Counted from the stretch's first letter, positions 1 through 9,955 are shown. The stretch is DNA of 64,000 nt from Rhizobium sp. L43 (GCF_002531725.1 NZ_NWSQ01000002.1:399460-463459), one strand, 5' to 3'. A program made the numbers and translations. Notes: generated from the sequence alone by a model not told the origin.

Positions 1-1476
1 CTCGCCGAAGTAGCCGCCAAGGAACCGCGCGACTTCCAGCCGGAAGACTATTCCGCTCTCGAAAACGAGATGCTCGGCCTTGCCGAGGGTGAGCTTCGGC
101 AAGCCTACAAGATCACCCAGAAGGCCGACCGCTACGCCGCCGTCGACGCCGTCAAGGCGAAGGTGAAGGCACACTTCCTCCCCGAGGAAGGCGAAGCCAA
201 GTACACCGCCGAGGAAGTCGGCGCGATCTTCAAGCATTTGCAGGCGAAAATCGTCCGCTGGAACATCCTCGACACCAAGAGCCGCATCGACGGCCGCGAC
301 CTCGAAACCGTTCGTCCGATCGTTTCGGAAGTCGGCCTTCTGCCGCGCACCCATGGTTCGGCGCTGTTTACCCGCGGTGAAACGCAGGCGATCGTGGTTG
401 CCACGCTCGGCACCGGCGAAGACGAGCAATATGTCGACAGCCTGACGGGCATGTACAAGGAGCGCTTCCTGCTCCATTACAACTTCCCTCCCTACTCGGT
501 TGGCGAAACCGGCCGCATGGGCTCCCCGGGCCGCCGCGAAATCGGCCACGGTAAGCTCGCATGGCGGGCGATCCGCCCGATGCTGCCGACGCCTGAGCAG
601 TTCCCCTACACGCTGCGCGTCGTCTCCGAGATCACCGAGTCGAACGGTTCGTCCTCGATGGCGACCGTCTGCGGCACCTCGCTCGCTCTGATGGACGCCG
701 GCGTTCCGCTGGCCAAGCCGGTTGCCGGTATCGCCATGGGTCTGATCCTGGAAGGCGATCGCTTCGCCGTCCTCTCCGACATTCTCGGTGACGAAGACCA
801 CCTCGGCGACATGGACTTCAAGGTCGCCGGTACCGCCGACGGCATCACCTCGCTGCAGATGGACATCAAGATCGCCGGCATCACCGAAGAGATCATGAAG
901 GTCGCTCTCGGCCAGGCCCAGGGCGGTCGCGCCCACATTCTCGGCGAAATGGCCAAGGCCATCACCGAAAGCCGCGGCCAGCTCGGCGAATTCGCTCCGC
1001 GCATCGAAGTCATGAACATCCCGGTCGACAAGATCCGTGAAGTCATCGGCTCCGGCGGCAAGGTCATTCGCGAAATCGTCGAAAAGACCGGCGCGAAGAT
1101 CAACATCGAGGACGACGGCACCGTCAAGATCGCCTCCTCCTCCGGCAAGGAGATCGAAGCGGCCCGCAAGTGGATCCACTCGATCGTTGCCGAGCCCGAG
1201 ATCGGCCAGATCTACGAAGGCACTGTTGTCAAGACCGCCGACTTCGGCGCCTTCGTCAACTTCTTCGGCGCCCGCGACGGTCTCGTCCACATCTCGCAGC
1301 TTGCTTCCGAGCGTGTTGCCAAGACCCAGGACGTCGTCAAGGAAGGCGACAAGGTCTGGGTCAAGCTGCTCGGCTTCGATGAACGCGGCAAGGTTCGCCT
1401 GTCGATGAAGGTCGTCGACCAGGCCACCGGCCAGGAAATTGCGAACGAGAAGAAGAAGGAAGAAGCGGCCGAATAA
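1..1476 (+). CDS. pnp: Polyribonucleotide nucleotidyltransferase (PNPase), 5' end outside window
   Basis: Exoribonuclease that degrades RNA 3'-5' by phosphorolysis, a degradosome component. The reading frame is open from base 1, so the start codon lies upstream of the window. Visible parts are the end of the linker, the second RNase PH-like core (motifs such as [12 protein letters not shown] and [17 protein letters not shown]), a KH domain ([12 protein letters not shown]) and a C-terminal S1 domain ([13 protein letters not shown]...GLVHISQLA), ending in an acidic and lysine-rich tail. An intrinsic terminator follows directly. The identification is secure; only the N-terminal third is missing. 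Confidence 0.97.
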   Translation, partial: LAEVAAKEPRDFQPEDYSALENEMLGLAEGELRQAYKITQKADRYAAVDAVKAKVKAHFLPEEGEAKYTAEEVGAIFKHLQAKIVRWNILDTKSRIDGRDLETVRPIVSEVGLLPRTHGSALFTRGETQAIVVATLGTGEDEQYVDSLTGMYKERFLLHYNFPPYSVGETGRMGSPGRREIGHGKLAWRAIRPMLPTPEQFPYTLRVVSEITESNGSSSMATVCGTSLALMDAGVPLAKPVAGIAMGLILEGDRFAVLSDILGDEDHLGDMDFKVAGTADGITSLQMDIKIAGITEEIMKVALGQAQGGRAHILGEMAKAITESRGQLGEFAPRIEVMNIPVDKIREVIGSGGKVIREIVEKTGAKINIEDDGTVKIASSSGKEIEAARKWIHSIVAEPEIGQIYEGTVVKTADFGAFVNFFGARDGLVHISQLASERVAKTQDVVKEGDKVWVKLLGFDERGKVRLSMKVVDQATGQEIANEKKKEEAAE

Positions 1477-1500
1477 GCCGCGTCTCCCAAATTTCATTCC

Positions 1501-1528
1501 GGGCGCGGGAATCTTCCGCGCCCTTTTT
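1501..1528 (+). terminator. Rho-independent terminator of pnp
   Basis: An 8-bp perfect stem GGGCGCGG / CCGCGCCC (1501-1508 and 1516-1523) is followed at once by five T residues. It lies 25 bases after the pnp stop and just before the next gene. Confidence 0.85.
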
Positions 1529-1552
1529 GTATCCGAAGACGAGACGAGATCC

Positions 1553-2569
1553 ATGAGCCGCGAAACGCTGAAGACCCTGTTCCATCCCTTTGCCAGCGGC
1601 ACAGTCCAGGCGCCCGGCGAGGGCGAGCGCGTGCTCTTCCTCGGCGCCGAGGCAGGCTTTGCGCTGCCGGAGGGTTTTGCCGCCTCGCTCAGTGCCGTCC
1701 AGGGCTTCCGGCCGCTCTACCGGCAGCTGCTGGCGCAGCGGATCGAAGCAAAGCCCGAGATCGACGGCGAGGACTACGATGCCGCCCTGGTGCTGTGCAC
1801 CAAGCACAAGGGCGAGAACGAGGCCAATCTCGCCGCGGCAATCGCTCGCACGGAGGTCGGCGGCCTGATCGTCGTTGCCGGCGCCAAGGAAGATGGCATC
1901 CAACCGCTGCGCAAGCGCCTGGAAGGTTTCGGTCTGGCGATCGACCACATGCCGAAATATCACGGCGTCGCCTTCTGGTTCGGCCGCCCGGCCGATGCCG
2001 ATGAGATCATCTCCAAGCTGGCAAAAGCGCCGGTGCGCGTCGACGGCCGTTTCAATGCCACCGCCGGCATGTTCTCGCATGATCGGATCGATGCCGGATC
2101 GGAACTGCTCGCCTCGCGCCTGCCGCAGGATTTTGCCGGCGATGTTGCGGACTTCGGCGCCGGATGGGGTTATCTCTCCGTCGAGCTGGCGCAGAAATCG
2201 CGTGGACTGACCCGCCTCGACCTCTACGAGGCCGATCACGCGGCTTTGGAGGCCGCCAGAGACAATCTGGCGGAAAATTGCCCGAACGCGCCTGCGCGCT
2301 TCTTCTGGCACGATCTGGCGGGCGAGCCGGTCAAGGACAAGTACGATCTTGTCATCATGAACCCGCCCTTCCATGAAGGGCACGCAGCCGAGCCGGCGCT
2401 CGGCCAGGCGATGATCAAGACCGCCGCATCCGCCCTGCGCGGCGGCGGCCGGCTGATGCTGGTTGCCAATCGCGGCCTGCCCTACGAGCCGGTTCTGGCG
2501 GCGAATTTCCGGGAAAGCGGCGAAACTTGCCGCAACGCCCGCTTCAAGGTTCTCTGGGCGAAGAAATAA
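1553..2569 (+). CDS. Class I SAM-dependent methyltransferase, RsmC-like
   Basis: Resembles ribosomal RNA small-subunit methyltransferase C (16S rRNA guanine N2-methylation). About 338 aa, the usual length for RsmC, with a degenerate N-terminal methyltransferase-like half and a catalytic C-terminal half. The SAM-binding glycine-rich loop is ADFGAGWGYLS, and the substrate motif NPPFHEG matches the NPPF signature of N-methyltransferases acting on bases. The ATG at 1553 is chosen because the longer frame would run back through the pnp terminator and the 3' end of pnp. The exact modified base is inferred from family. Confidence 0.85.
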   Translation: MSRETLKTLFHPFASGTVQAPGEGERVLFLGAEAGFALPEGFAASLSAVQGFRPLYRQLLAQRIEAKPEIDGEDYDAALVLCTKHKGENEANLAAAIARTEVGGLIVVAGAKEDGIQPLRKRLEGFGLAIDHMPKYHGVAFWFGRPADADEIISKLAKAPVRVDGRFNATAGMFSHDRIDAGSELLASRLPQDFAGDVADFGAGWGYLSVELAQKSRGLTRLDLYEADHAALEAARDNLAENCPNAPARFFWHDLAGEPVKDKYDLVIMNPPFHEGHAAEPALGQAMIKTAASALRGGGRLMLVANRGLPYEPVLAANFRESGETCRNARFKVLWAKK

Positions 2570-2612
2570 GCTCTACGCGGCTTCGACCGATCCGGTCATT
2601 CTATCGATAGAA

Positions 2613-2653
2613 CAAAAAGGCCGTGCGCAGCATCTGCGCACGGCCTTTGTTTT
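2613..2653. terminator. Bidirectional terminator between methyltransferase and fabI
   Basis: A 14-bp stem (AAAGGCCGTGCGCA / TGCGCACGGCCTTT) with A-rich sequence on one side and T-rich on the other lies between two convergent genes, so it can terminate both. Confidence 0.85.
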
Positions 2654-2669
2654 CAAGTCGGAGCAGCAT

Positions 2670-3476
2670 TTACTCTACGTCCGCCCTGCGCAGCGTTTCC
2701 AGTGTCGGCATCGAGGTGACGTTGAAGCCGGCGTCGACGAAATGGATTTCGCCGGTGACACCGGCGGAGAGATCGGAGAGCAGGTAGAGCGCCGAGCTGC
2801 CGACCTGATCGATGGTCACGGTCTTGCGCAGCGGCGCATTGCGCTGGTTCCAGGAGAGGATCGCGCGCGCATCCGAGATGCCGGCGCCGGCGAGCGTGCG
2901 GATCGGGCCGGCCGAGATGGCGTTGACGCGGATGCCGCGCGGGCCGTAGTCGGCGGCGAGATAGCGCACCGAAGCCTCGAGCGCTGCCTTGGCGACGCCC
3001 ATGACGTTGTAGTTCGGGATGACGCGGGTCGAACCGTTATAGGTCAAGGTCAGCATCGCACCGCCGTCTTCCATCAGCGGAGCGCAGCGCTTGGCGATCT
3101 CGGTGAAGGAGAAACAGGAAATGACCATGGTGCGGCTGAAATTCTCCCGCGTCGTATCGGCGTAGAGACCCTTCAGCTCGTTCTTGTCGGAAAAACCGAT
3201 GGCGTGGACGATGAAATCGAGCTTGCCCCAACGCTCGCTGAGCGCGTCGACCAGGGCATCGACCGAGGCGACATCTTCGACATCGCAGGGCAGCACGAAA
3301 TCCGAGTTGACCTCGGCAGCCAGCGGCTTGACGCGCTTGCCGAGCGCGTCGCCCTGATAGGTGAAGGCGAGTTCCGCACCCTGCGCGGCGAGCGCTTTTG
3401 AAATCCCCCAGGCGATCGAATGGTTGTTGGCGACGCCCATGATGAGGCCGCGCTTACCCTGCATGATTCCCGTCAT
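2670..3476 (-). CDS. fabI: Enoyl-[acyl-carrier-protein] reductase (NADH)
   Basis: Reduces trans-2-enoyl-ACP in the last step of each fatty acid elongation cycle; cytosolic. 268 aa, normal for FabI. The nucleotide-binding region GVANNHSIAWGIS and the catalytic Tyr-(6)-Lys pair in YNVMGVAK identify the short-chain dehydrogenase FabI type. The start at 3476 (MTGIMQGKRG) is chosen because the longer frame overlaps fabB. It is the last gene of the minus-strand operon fabA-fabB-fabI, only 4 bases after fabB. Rhizobia often carry a second fabI elsewhere. Confidence 0.95.
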   Translation of the reverse strand: MTGIMQGKRGLIMGVANNHSIAWGISKALAAQGAELAFTYQGDALGKRVKPLAAEVNSDFVLPCDVEDVASVDALVDALSERWGKLDFIVHAIGFSDKNELKGLYADTTRENFSRTMVISCFSFTEIAKRCAPLMEDGGAMLTLTYNGSTRVIPNYNVMGVAKAALEASVRYLAADYGPRGIRVNAISAGPIRTLAGAGISDARAILSWNQRNAPLRKTVTIDQVGSSALYLLSDLSAGVTGEIHFVDAGFNVTSMPTLETLRRADVE

Positions 3477-3480
3477 TTTG

Positions 3481-4713
3481 TTATCCGTTATAACGCTGGA
3501 AGACCAGCGTGGCGTTGGTGCCGCCGAAGCCGAAGGAGTTGGAGAGGGCAATGTCGATCTTCGCATCGTCGATACGCTTGCGCACGATCGGCACGCCTTC
3601 GAATTCCGGATCGAGCTCGGCGATATGGGCGCTTTCGCCGATGAAGCCGTGCTGCATCATCAGCAGGGAATAGATCGATTCCTGCACGCCGGCCGCACCC
3701 AGCGAATGGCCGGTCAGCGATTTGGTCGACTGGATATGGGGGATTTTGGAGCCGAATACCTCGCGGATGGCGCCGATTTCCTTGCTGTCGCCGACCGGCG
3801 TCGACGTGCCGTGGGTATTGACGTAGTCGACGTCGCCTTTGACGGTGGCAAGCGCCTGGCGCATGCAGCGAATGGCGCCCTCGCCGGAGGGGGCGACCAT
3901 GTCGTAACCGTCAGAGGTTGCGCCGTAGCCGACGATTTCGGCGTAGATCTTGGCGCCGCGGGCCTTGGCGTGCTCCAGTTCCTCGAGCACCAGCACCCCG
4001 GCACCGCCGGCGATGACGAAACCGTCGCGGTTGACGTCATAGGCGCGCGAGGCGGTATCGGGCGTATCGTTGTACTTGGAGGACATGGCGCCCATGGCGT
4101 CGAAGAGGTTGGACATCGTCCAGTCGAGATCCTCGTGGCCCCCGGCAAACATCACGTCCTGCTTGCCCCACTGGATCATCTCGGCGGCGTTGCCGATGCA
4201 ATGCGCCGAGGTCGAGCAGGCCGACGAGATCGAATAGTTGACGCCGTGGATCTTGAACCAGGTGGCGAGTGTGGCCGATGCGGTCGAGGACATCGCCTTC
4301 GGCACGGCGAAGGGGCCGATGCGCTTCGGGCTGTTGTTCTTGACGGTGATCTCGGCCGCCTCGATCAGGGTGCGGGTCGACGGACCGCCGGAGCCCATGA
4401 TGATGCCGGCGCGCTCATTCTGAGCGTAGTCCTTCTCTTCCAGGCCGGAATCGGAAAGTGCCTGCTTCATGGCCACATGGTTCCAGGCGCCGCCCTGCGA
4501 CAGGAAGCGCATGGCGCGACGATCGACCAGTTCGGCCAGTTCCGCCGCGCCGAGCTTGGGGCTGCCCCAAACCTGGCACTTGAAGCCGTGCTCGGCGAAA
4601 TCGCTGGAGAAGGAAATACCCGACTTTGCCTGCCGCAAGGATTCGGTGACTTCGGCGGCGTCGTTCCCGATCGAGGACACGACACCCAGACCCGTGACAA
4701 CTACCCGTCTCAT
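3481..4713 (-). CDS. fabB: 3-oxoacyl-[acyl-carrier-protein] synthase I
   Basis: Condensing enzyme needed to elongate unsaturated acyl chains made by FabA. 410 aa. The thiolase-fold Cys-His-His triad is visible: [20 protein letters not shown] and [11 protein letters not shown]. It lies between fabA and fabI on the same strand; this arrangement is the standard unsaturated fatty acid operon of rhizobia. Confidence 0.95.
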   Translation of the reverse strand: MRRVVVTGLGVVSSIGNDAAEVTESLRQAKSGISFSSDFAEHGFKCQVWGSPKLGAAELAELVDRRAMRFLSQGGAWNHVAMKQALSDSGLEEKDYAQNERAGIIMGSGGPSTRTLIEAAEITVKNNSPKRIGPFAVPKAMSSTASATLATWFKIHGVNYSISSACSTSAHCIGNAAEMIQWGKQDVMFAGGHEDLDWTMSNLFDAMGAMSSKYNDTPDTASRAYDVNRDGFVIAGGAGVLVLEELEHAKARGAKIYAEIVGYGATSDGYDMVAPSGEGAIRCMRQALATVKGDVDYVNTHGTSTPVGDSKEIGAIREVFGSKIPHIQSTKSLTGHSLGAAGVQESIYSLLMMQHGFIGESAHIAELDPEFEGVPIVRKRIDDAKIDIALSNSFGFGGTNATLVFQRYNG

Positions 4714-4757
4714 CTGATCAAACCTTTTTTGTTTCGTGAACCGCTTGAGATGCGGTT

Positions 4758-5273
4758 TCAGGTCGTCTTGTCTTTAGAGAGACCGACGCGAAGGTCGGCC
4801 GCCTGGTATATGGTCTCGCCGTCCGCCTTCAGCCAGCCGTCGGCCGTGCCGAGGACCAGACGGCCGCGCATGACACGCTTGAAGTCGATGCCATATTCGA
4901 TCAGCTTCGTATGCGGCTTGACCATGCCCTTGAATTTCACTTCGCCGGTTGAAAGCGCCATGCCGCGGCCTTCTTCGCCGAGCCAGCCGAGGAAGAACCC
5001 GGTCAGCTGCCACATGCCGTCGAGGCCGAGGCAGCCCGGCATGATCGGATTGCCTTCGAAATGGCAGGGGAAATACCAGTCGTCGGGACGCACGTCGTAT
5101 TCGGCCCTGAGATAACCCTTGTCGAAGGTCCCGCCCGTTTCGGAAATGTCGGTGATGCGGTGAACCATCAGCATGGGCGGCAGCGGAAGCTGCGCATTGC
5201 CGGGGCCGAACAACTCGCCATGGGCGCAGGCGATGAGTTCGTCGTACGAGAAGCTGGACTGTCTGGTCGTCAT
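4758..5273 (-). CDS. fabA: 3-hydroxydecanoyl-ACP dehydratase/isomerase
   Basis: Dehydrates 3-hydroxydecanoyl-ACP and isomerises trans-2 to cis-3-decenoyl-ACP, the branch point to unsaturated fatty acids. 171 aa, the family length. The active-site histidine lies in [13 protein letters not shown] and the aspartate in GLDGMWQL. It is the first gene of the operon with fabB and fabI and divergent from irr; its promoter must lie in the 300 bases before irr. The Shine-Dalgarno is weak (AAAGAAA). Confidence 0.95.
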   Translation of the reverse strand: MTTRQSSFSYDELIACAHGELFGPGNAQLPLPPMLMVHRITDISETGGTFDKGYLRAEYDVRPDDWYFPCHFEGNPIMPGCLGLDGMWQLTGFFLGWLGEEGRGMALSTGEVKFKGMVKPHTKLIEYGIDFKRVMRGRLVLGTADGWLKADGETIYQAADLRVGLSKDKTT

Positions 5274-5574
5274 AAAGTTTCTTTTTCCCCCCGCGTGAAG
5301 CCGATGGATGTGAACGTGTAGTCCAAGTTCTTCAGAAAATGAAGCACGAGCAAGGCAGCTCCATTCATCGCCCCGGACCAGGCTTACGTCATTATTTGGT
5401 GGTCGAATACAGGAAGGCCAGGGCCGCGACCAGACCTATTTGCGCGAAAAGCCCGTTTTTGCCGCGTTTATCAGGCTCTTGTCCCCATTGAACTATTGAA
5501 AGGCTCCGGTGCAAAAGTTATACCGCTTGAAGAAACATGATTGCTTTATGCAGGAATAACCGGAGTTGGTCTTG
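5274..5574. other. Shared promoter region fabA / irr
   Basis: About 300 bases without a gene, between two divergent genes. It should hold the promoters of both the fatty acid operon and irr. Apart from the sigma70-like site listed separately for irr, no convincing operator was recognised. Confidence 0.5.
5496..5524 (+). promoter_or_regulatory. Putative sigma70 promoter of irr
   Basis: TTGAAA at 5496-5501 and TATACC at 5519-5524 are separated by 17 bases, close to housekeeping promoter spacing, and lie about 50 bases before the irr start. Predicted from sequence only. Confidence 0.45.
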
Positions 5575-5994
5575 ATGACGGGTGCACTCCCGATCGCAAT
5601 AGAGGTAAGGCTGCGCGGTGCAGGCCTGCGCCCCACCCGCCAGCGTGTCGCGCTCGGCGACCTCCTGTTTGCCAAGGGCGACCGGCATTTGACCGTCGAG
5701 GAACTGCATGAGGAGGCGGTTGCCGCCGGCGTGCCGGTTTCACTGGCAACCGTCTACAACACGCTGCACCAGTTTACCGAAGCCGGCCTCATCCGCGTTC
5801 TCGCCGTCGAGAGCGCCAGGACCTATTTCGACACCAATGTTTCCGACCATCACCATTTCTTCATCGAAGGTGAGAACGAGGTGCTCGACATTCCCGTCAG
5901 TAACCTGACGATCGGCAATCTGCCGGAGCCGCCCGACGGCATGGAGATCGCCCATGTCGACGTGGTGATCCGCCTGCGGGCAAAGCAGGGCTGA
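5575..5994 (+). CDS. irr: Iron response regulator Irr (Fur family)
   Basis: Haem-responsive repressor/activator of iron and haem genes in Rhizobiales. About 139 aa. The Fur-type winged helix is GLRPTRQRVALGDLLF...SLATVYNTLHQF, and the HHH cluster in SDHHHFFIEGENEV is the conserved haem/metal site of Irr. There is no N-terminal haem regulatory motif (Cys-Pro) of the Bradyrhizobium type, as usual for Rhizobium. An in-frame TTG at 5566 exists, but GGAG at 5562-5565 is correctly spaced only for the ATG at 5575, so that start is chosen. Confidence 0.92.
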   Translation: MTGALPIAIEVRLRGAGLRPTRQRVALGDLLFAKGDRHLTVEELHEEAVAAGVPVSLATVYNTLHQFTEAGLIRVLAVESARTYFDTNVSDHHHFFIEGENEVLDIPVSNLTIGNLPEPPDGMEIAHVDVVIRLRAKQG

Positions 5995-6018
5995 CGCCAC
6001 CGAGGACCACCCAGGTCT

Positions 6019-6654
6019 TCACATGACATCGTCGGGATGCCGGCCGGGCTTGTGCCTGTAAGTCGGGAAGGTCCAGCCGAACCACAGGGCGCCGCCGCGC
6101 ACGGCAAAGGCTGCGACGACACCGCAGGCAGACGCCAGATAGAGCGGCATCCCCAGCGCATTGGCAAGCGTGAAGACGCCGGCGCCGATGAGGGCTGCGG
6201 TCACGTAGATTTCCGGCCGCAACAACACCGAAGGCTCGTTTGCCATCAGATCGCGCAATATGCCGCCGAAGGTCGCCGTCAGCGTGCCGGTGACGATCGC
6301 GATCGTCGGCGAGCCGGTGGCGGCGAGGCCCTTGGCCGCGCCGATCACGCAATAGGCGGCAAGGCCGATCGCATCCAGCCAGATCAGCAGGCGATAGCGC
6401 GATTCCAGCAGGTGGGCGGTGAAGAAGACGATGACACCCATGATGCAGCAGACGAGGATATAGGCGGGGTTCAACACCCAGAAGACCGGCACGCGGCCGA
6501 GCACGATATCGCGCACGGTGCCGCCGCCCGTTCCCGTCACCATGGCGAAAAACAGAAAACCGATCAGATCCAGCTGCTTGCGCGAGGCGGCAAGCGCGCC
6601 TGTCGCGGCAAACAGCGCAATGCCGACATAATCGAGATAGACGAGCAAGGACAT
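6019..6654 (-). CDS. TRIC/UPF0126 family membrane protein (YicG-like)
   Basis: Integral membrane protein of about 211 aa made of two similar halves of three helices each (UPF0126 repeat, related to trimeric intracellular cation channels). Typical motifs are ALFAATGALAAS, GTGGGTVRDIVLG and FGGILRDL; the paired G-x-x-R-D motifs are the repeat signature. The start at 6654 (MSLLVYLDYVG) is chosen because the upstream extension is non-hydrophobic, Arg/Cys-rich and crosses an intergenic palindrome. Cation (K+) conduction is inferred from family. Confidence 0.85.
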   Translation of the reverse strand: MSLLVYLDYVGIALFAATGALAASRKQLDLIGFLFFAMVTGTGGGTVRDIVLGRVPVFWVLNPAYILVCCIMGVIVFFTAHLLESRYRLLIWLDAIGLAAYCVIGAAKGLAATGSPTIAIVTGTLTATFGGILRDLMANEPSVLLRPEIYVTAALIGAGVFTLANALGMPLYLASACGVVAAFAVRGGALWFGWTFPTYRHKPGRHPDDVM

Positions 6655-6748
6655 GCGGCCCCCGGAACCGGCAAACAATGTCCGGACAGAAACACGGCGG
6701 CAAGGGCGGCGCAAGGCGGCGCGGCCATAAAGCTGAAGTCTTTGTTTA

Positions 6749-6797
6749 ATGCATGTCGTTGTCCCAAAAGCGCTGCATACTTTTGGGCGACATGCAT
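6749..6797. repeat. Rhizobial intergenic palindrome
   Basis: An inverted repeat: ATGCATGTCG...CCCAAAAG on the left and CTTTTGGGcGACATGCAT on the right, with a 9-base loop. It sits just before the signal-peptide gene at 6827 and could form a strong hairpin. It resembles short palindromes scattered in Rhizobium intergenic regions (recalled, not searched). Confidence 0.6.
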
Positions 6798-6826
6798 TGG
6801 GCGCCCTTATCCAAAAGAGGAAAGCC

Positions 6827-7300
6827 GTGAAAACGCTGCTGCTCGCCGTTCTGAATATCGTCCTGCTGCTTGTCATGTCGGTTGCCGCCTTCGGCCAGCA
6901 ATCGCTGATTTCAGATCCGGAGATCTACGAGAAGAAACATTTCCAGGAGCAGTGCAAGACGGCCGAATTCGCCGACGGCTTCATCACCCGCCAGGACATC
7001 AACAATGACGGCCTGATCGATGCGGTGGTCAACGAGGGCCAGCTGACCTGCGACGGACAGAAGGGGCCGCAATGCAATGACGACGGCTGCACCTATAATT
7101 TCTATCTGCAGGTCGCCGAAGGCGGTTATTTCATGATCGCGACGGCGCAGATCTATGGCTACGACTTCGTCCAGCGCTTCGGCAATATGGTGCTGGCAAT
7201 GAAGATGCATCCGCGTTTTTGCGACCGCACCGAAGGTGATCCCTGCATCGTCACGGCCCGCGTGCGCGGCACGAAATTCGTCACCATCTCGAAGAAATAA
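6827..7300 (+). CDS. Exported protein of unknown function
   Basis: About 157 aa. The N-terminus (VKTLLLAVLNIVLLLVMSVAAFGQQ, with cleavage expected near AFG-QQ) is a clear Sec signal peptide. The mature part has six cysteines, including DDGCTYNFYLQ and PRFCDRTEGDPCI, suggesting disulfides in the periplasm. I do not recognise the family. GTG at 6827 is chosen because AGAGG at 6816-6820 is well spaced and the upstream extension runs into a palindrome. Convergent with the YdcF gene. Confidence 0.7.
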   Translation: MKTLLLAVLNIVLLLVMSVAAFGQQSLISDPEIYEKKHFQEQCKTAEFADGFITRQDINNDGLIDAVVNEGQLTCDGQKGPQCNDDGCTYNFYLQVAEGGYFMIATAQIYGYDFVQRFGNMVLAMKMHPRFCDRTEGDPCIVTARVRGTKFVTISKK

Positions 7301-7361
7301 CTCACCACGTATCCCGAGAGATTTCCGTGGATTCAAAGTGATAGAGCGCCTTTGCGCGTCT

Positions 7362-8150
7362 CTATTGCGGGTAAAGCTCCGAGGTGCGGCCGGCGAGATA
7401 GTAGCCGACCAGGCCGTACCATTCGCGGATCGCGGTCGCCATGTTCTGCGCATTGAGGTTCGGCTGGGTGAAATCGAACCCCGGCCTCACCTCGCCGTCG
7501 GTGCGATAATCGGTCGGCCACGGCACGATATCGATGCCGAGCTTGCGGAAGATGCCGACGGATCGCGGCATATGGAAACCCGAGGTGATCAGCAGGCAAT
7601 GGGAGAGCCCCTGGCTTGCCAGGAATTCCTTGGTGTTGACGGCGTTTTCGAAGGTGGTGCGCGATTGCCTTTCCTCGATCAGGCGATCCTTGCCGACGCC
7701 GAAAAGCGGGAAGAAGCGCTCGGATGCCGCCGCATCGCCTTCATAGATGCCCGAGATGGAACCGTCGCCACCCGACACCAGAATGCGTGACTGCGGAAAT
7801 TTCTGCGCGAGCCGCAGGGCTTCGACGAAGCGGTCGACCGCGGCGTTGAATTCTATGCCGTGACGCGCCGTATTCACCTCGTTTTCGAAGGCGCCGCCGA
7901 GCACGATCATGCATTGCAGGTTCTGCGGATCGGCGGCGGGCTTTGCGAAGCGCTGCTCGAGCTCCTGCATCAGCAGGTTGCCGGCCGTGGTGTAGAGCGT
8001 GACGAAGAGGATGAGGGCCGAACCCGCGGCGCCGAGGATACTTAAGGTCCGCCAGCGCAAAAGGCCGGCAAGCAGGGCAAGGAAGACGAGGAAAAATGCC
8101 AGCGACAGCGGCTGAGCAAAAATCCAGACAAGCTTCGAAATGACGAACAA
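7362..8150 (-). CDS. YdcF/ElyC-family DUF218 protein
   Basis: 262 aa. Two N-terminal hydrophobic segments (about residues 10-30 and 37-57) are followed by a DUF218 domain with CMIVLGGAFEN, ILVSGGDGS and LLITSGFHMPRS, the core motifs of the SanA/ElyC/YdcF group. Members are linked to envelope integrity and peptidoglycan or lipid-carrier metabolism; the substrate here is unknown. Probably inner-membrane anchored with the domain in the periplasm. It may be transcribed after the DUF1275 gene, 68 bases upstream. Confidence 0.8.
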   Translation of the reverse strand: MFVISKLVWIFAQPLSLAFFLVFLALLAGLLRWRTLSILGAAGSALILFVTLYTTAGNLLMQELEQRFAKPAADPQNLQCMIVLGGAFENEVNTARHGIEFNAAVDRFVEALRLAQKFPQSRILVSGGDGSISGIYEGDAAASERFFPLFGVGKDRLIEERQSRTTFENAVNTKEFLASQGLSHCLLITSGFHMPRSVGIFRKLGIDIVPWPTDYRTDGEVRPGFDFTQPNLNAQNMATAIREWYGLVGYYLAGRTSELYPQ

Positions 8151-8218
8151 GACCTACTCCTCGAGGATGGGCGGCGATCCTTCCTATCCGATTCGACGGT
8201 AACAGGAATGCGACGGTT

Positions 8219-8941
8219 CTATCTCGAGCGCTGGGCGGCCGATCGGTGCGGCGCGAGCTTCTGGTTGAAACGCCGCTGCAGCGGCCGGGGAATGAACATG
8301 GCGGCAAGCGCCAGCGCCATGGCGAAGAGGGAGACCAGCCACAGCGCAGATGCCCCGGTCAGTCGCGTCAGCACGGCGCCGGCGATGGCGCCGAGCACCA
8401 TGCCGCCCCAGGGCACGATCTGGATCGTCCATTCGAGATGGCGGTCGCCGATGATCCAGCGGCCAATGCCGCGGCCGAAGCGCGACAGCGCACCTGTGAC
8501 ATAAGTCAGCCCGATCGGCAGGCCTTCAATATGTTCGACGGCGGCGTTTACCATGCCCATGGAGAAGACGATCATGGAGAACCGGACGAGCATCATACTC
8601 TCCACCGTCATCATCGAGGCGAGTGCCAGGACCAGGCCGACGCAGCCGAGCACCACGAAGATACGACGTTGCGAGATATGGGCGATGACGATGCCTGCCG
8701 CATTGCCGAGCACGAAGATGATGATGGCGGAGATCAGCACCGCCGCGTGATAAAGATTGCCCTCGCTCAAGGCGAGTGCGGCCCGCGTCGTATTCCCCGT
8801 CATGAAGGAAACGAAATCGCCGGTCAGCAACAGGCCGGTCGCATCGGTCATACCGGCAAGAAACGAGATCGAGCCGACCAGGGCAACCCCGGTCACGGTT
8901 CGCCGGGTGCGGATGAGATGGCGGCGTCTTGCTCTGGTCAT
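8219..8941 (-). CDS. DUF1275 (YoaK) family membrane protein
   Basis: 240 aa integral membrane protein with about six hydrophobic segments. The opening GSISFLAGMTDATGLLLTGDFVSFMTGNTTRAAL is the family signature (GxxDAxGxL, FxxFMTGNT). Function unknown, possibly a transporter. The N-terminus is basic (TRARRRHLIRTRR), a cytoplasmic start. Confidence 0.82.
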   Translation of the reverse strand: MTRARRRHLIRTRRTVTGVALVGSISFLAGMTDATGLLLTGDFVSFMTGNTTRAALALSEGNLYHAAVLISAIIIFVLGNAAGIVIAHISQRRIFVVLGCVGLVLALASMMTVESMMLVRFSMIVFSMGMVNAAVEHIEGLPIGLTYVTGALSRFGRGIGRWIIGDRHLEWTIQIVPWGGMVLGAIAGAVLTRLTGASALWLVSLFAMALALAAMFIPRPLQRRFNQKLAPHRSAAQRSR

Positions 8942-9176
8942 GGGCTGATGGTCCTGAAGCCGAATCGCTGGGATTGCGGCAACAAGGATAATTCCTTTCG
9001 TTGAGGAATTGGCAAAGACGATCGGAAGGGATGGGCGGACTTGAACGGCAAGGCATTTTCGGCCATAGAGATGGCGTTGCTTCAGATCGAAGCTCCGTAA
9101 GCGTTTACGTCAATCAACGCGCAACACGCCGATCGGCGCTGCGCAATTGTCTGATCGGCATCTTACGGAGATCAAA

Positions 9177-9413
9177 ATGCCCAAAGGCAAACTCCCCAAA
9201 CGCTACAATACCATCGTCATGCCGCTCATCCTGTCGCTGCTGATGACATCTATCGTCTCGGCGATCAGCATCCTGAGAGCACAAGGCCTGACCGCGCCTG
9301 CCCTTGCGATGTGGCCGTCGGCATGGGCGCTCTCCTGGGCGATCGCCTTTCCCGTCCTGTTGTTGGTGCTGCCGGTGGTGAAGCGGGTCACGGCTGTTAT
9401 CGTCGAGATGTGA
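9177..9413 (+). CDS. DUF2798 small membrane protein
   Basis: 78 aa with two predicted helices: about residues 13-32 (IVMPLILSLLMTSIVSAIS) and 46-65 (WALSWAIAFPVLLLVLPVV). This two-helix layout with the PxxLS and FP motifs matches DUF2798. The ATG at 9177 has ACGGAG at 9165-9170. The preceding 235 bases hold no other gene. Function unknown. Confidence 0.75.
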   Translation: MPKGKLPKRYNTIVMPLILSLLMTSIVSAISILRAQGLTAPALAMWPSAWALSWAIAFPVLLLVLPVVKRVTAVIVEM

Positions 9414-9478
9414 GGAGCGCGAGGCGCCAAGCCGGCTGTGGGGGCGGCCTGCCGGAGTTGAGGTGTGGTGGTTAGAGC

Positions 9479-9778
9479 TTAGCCAAAATCAGAATCGGTC
9501 TTCCCATTGGCCGGGCGACCGGGATCCAGATTCGGCTGGACCAATCTCTTGCTGGCAAAAGCCCTGCCGGAATGTGATTTCAGGTATTTTTCGAATTCAA
9601 GGGCTTTGCGCTTGTCGGGAAAGGCGCAATACCAGAGCAAATTCCATGGTGCGAATTTGGCGGTGTGGGTGGATTTTCCGACATTGTGAGCCGCAAGGCG
9701 CTGTTTCAGATCCGCGGTAGACCCGGTATATTCCTGATCGGGAAAATCGATGCTGCGGAGAATATAGACATACCACAT
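9479..9778 (-). CDS. GIY-YIG nuclease domain protein
   Basis: 99 aa single-domain protein. The N-terminal YVYILRS...YTGSTADLKQRLAAHN is the GIY-YIG motif (Y-V-Y ... Y-T-G), with the conserved Arg in LKQRL, and ALEFEKYLKS holds the conserved Glu. Small stand-alone members (UPF0213/YhbQ-like) are common in rhizobial genomes; some act on DNA, but the role of this one is unknown. Confidence 0.85.
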   Translation of the reverse strand: MWYVYILRSIDFPDQEYTGSTADLKQRLAAHNVGKSTHTAKFAPWNLLWYCAFPDKRKALEFEKYLKSHSGRAFASKRLVQPNLDPGRPANGKTDSDFG

Positions 9779-9879
9779 CAGCGCTTCAGCCCGTCGTCGC
9801 CCTTCGGGCTATGCCGGGCACTGCTTCGGCCTAACGGTTTCCCGCGGCTGCGCCACGCGAAGCCCGTAAGGGCGAAGCG

Positions 9880-9955
<76 letters not shown>
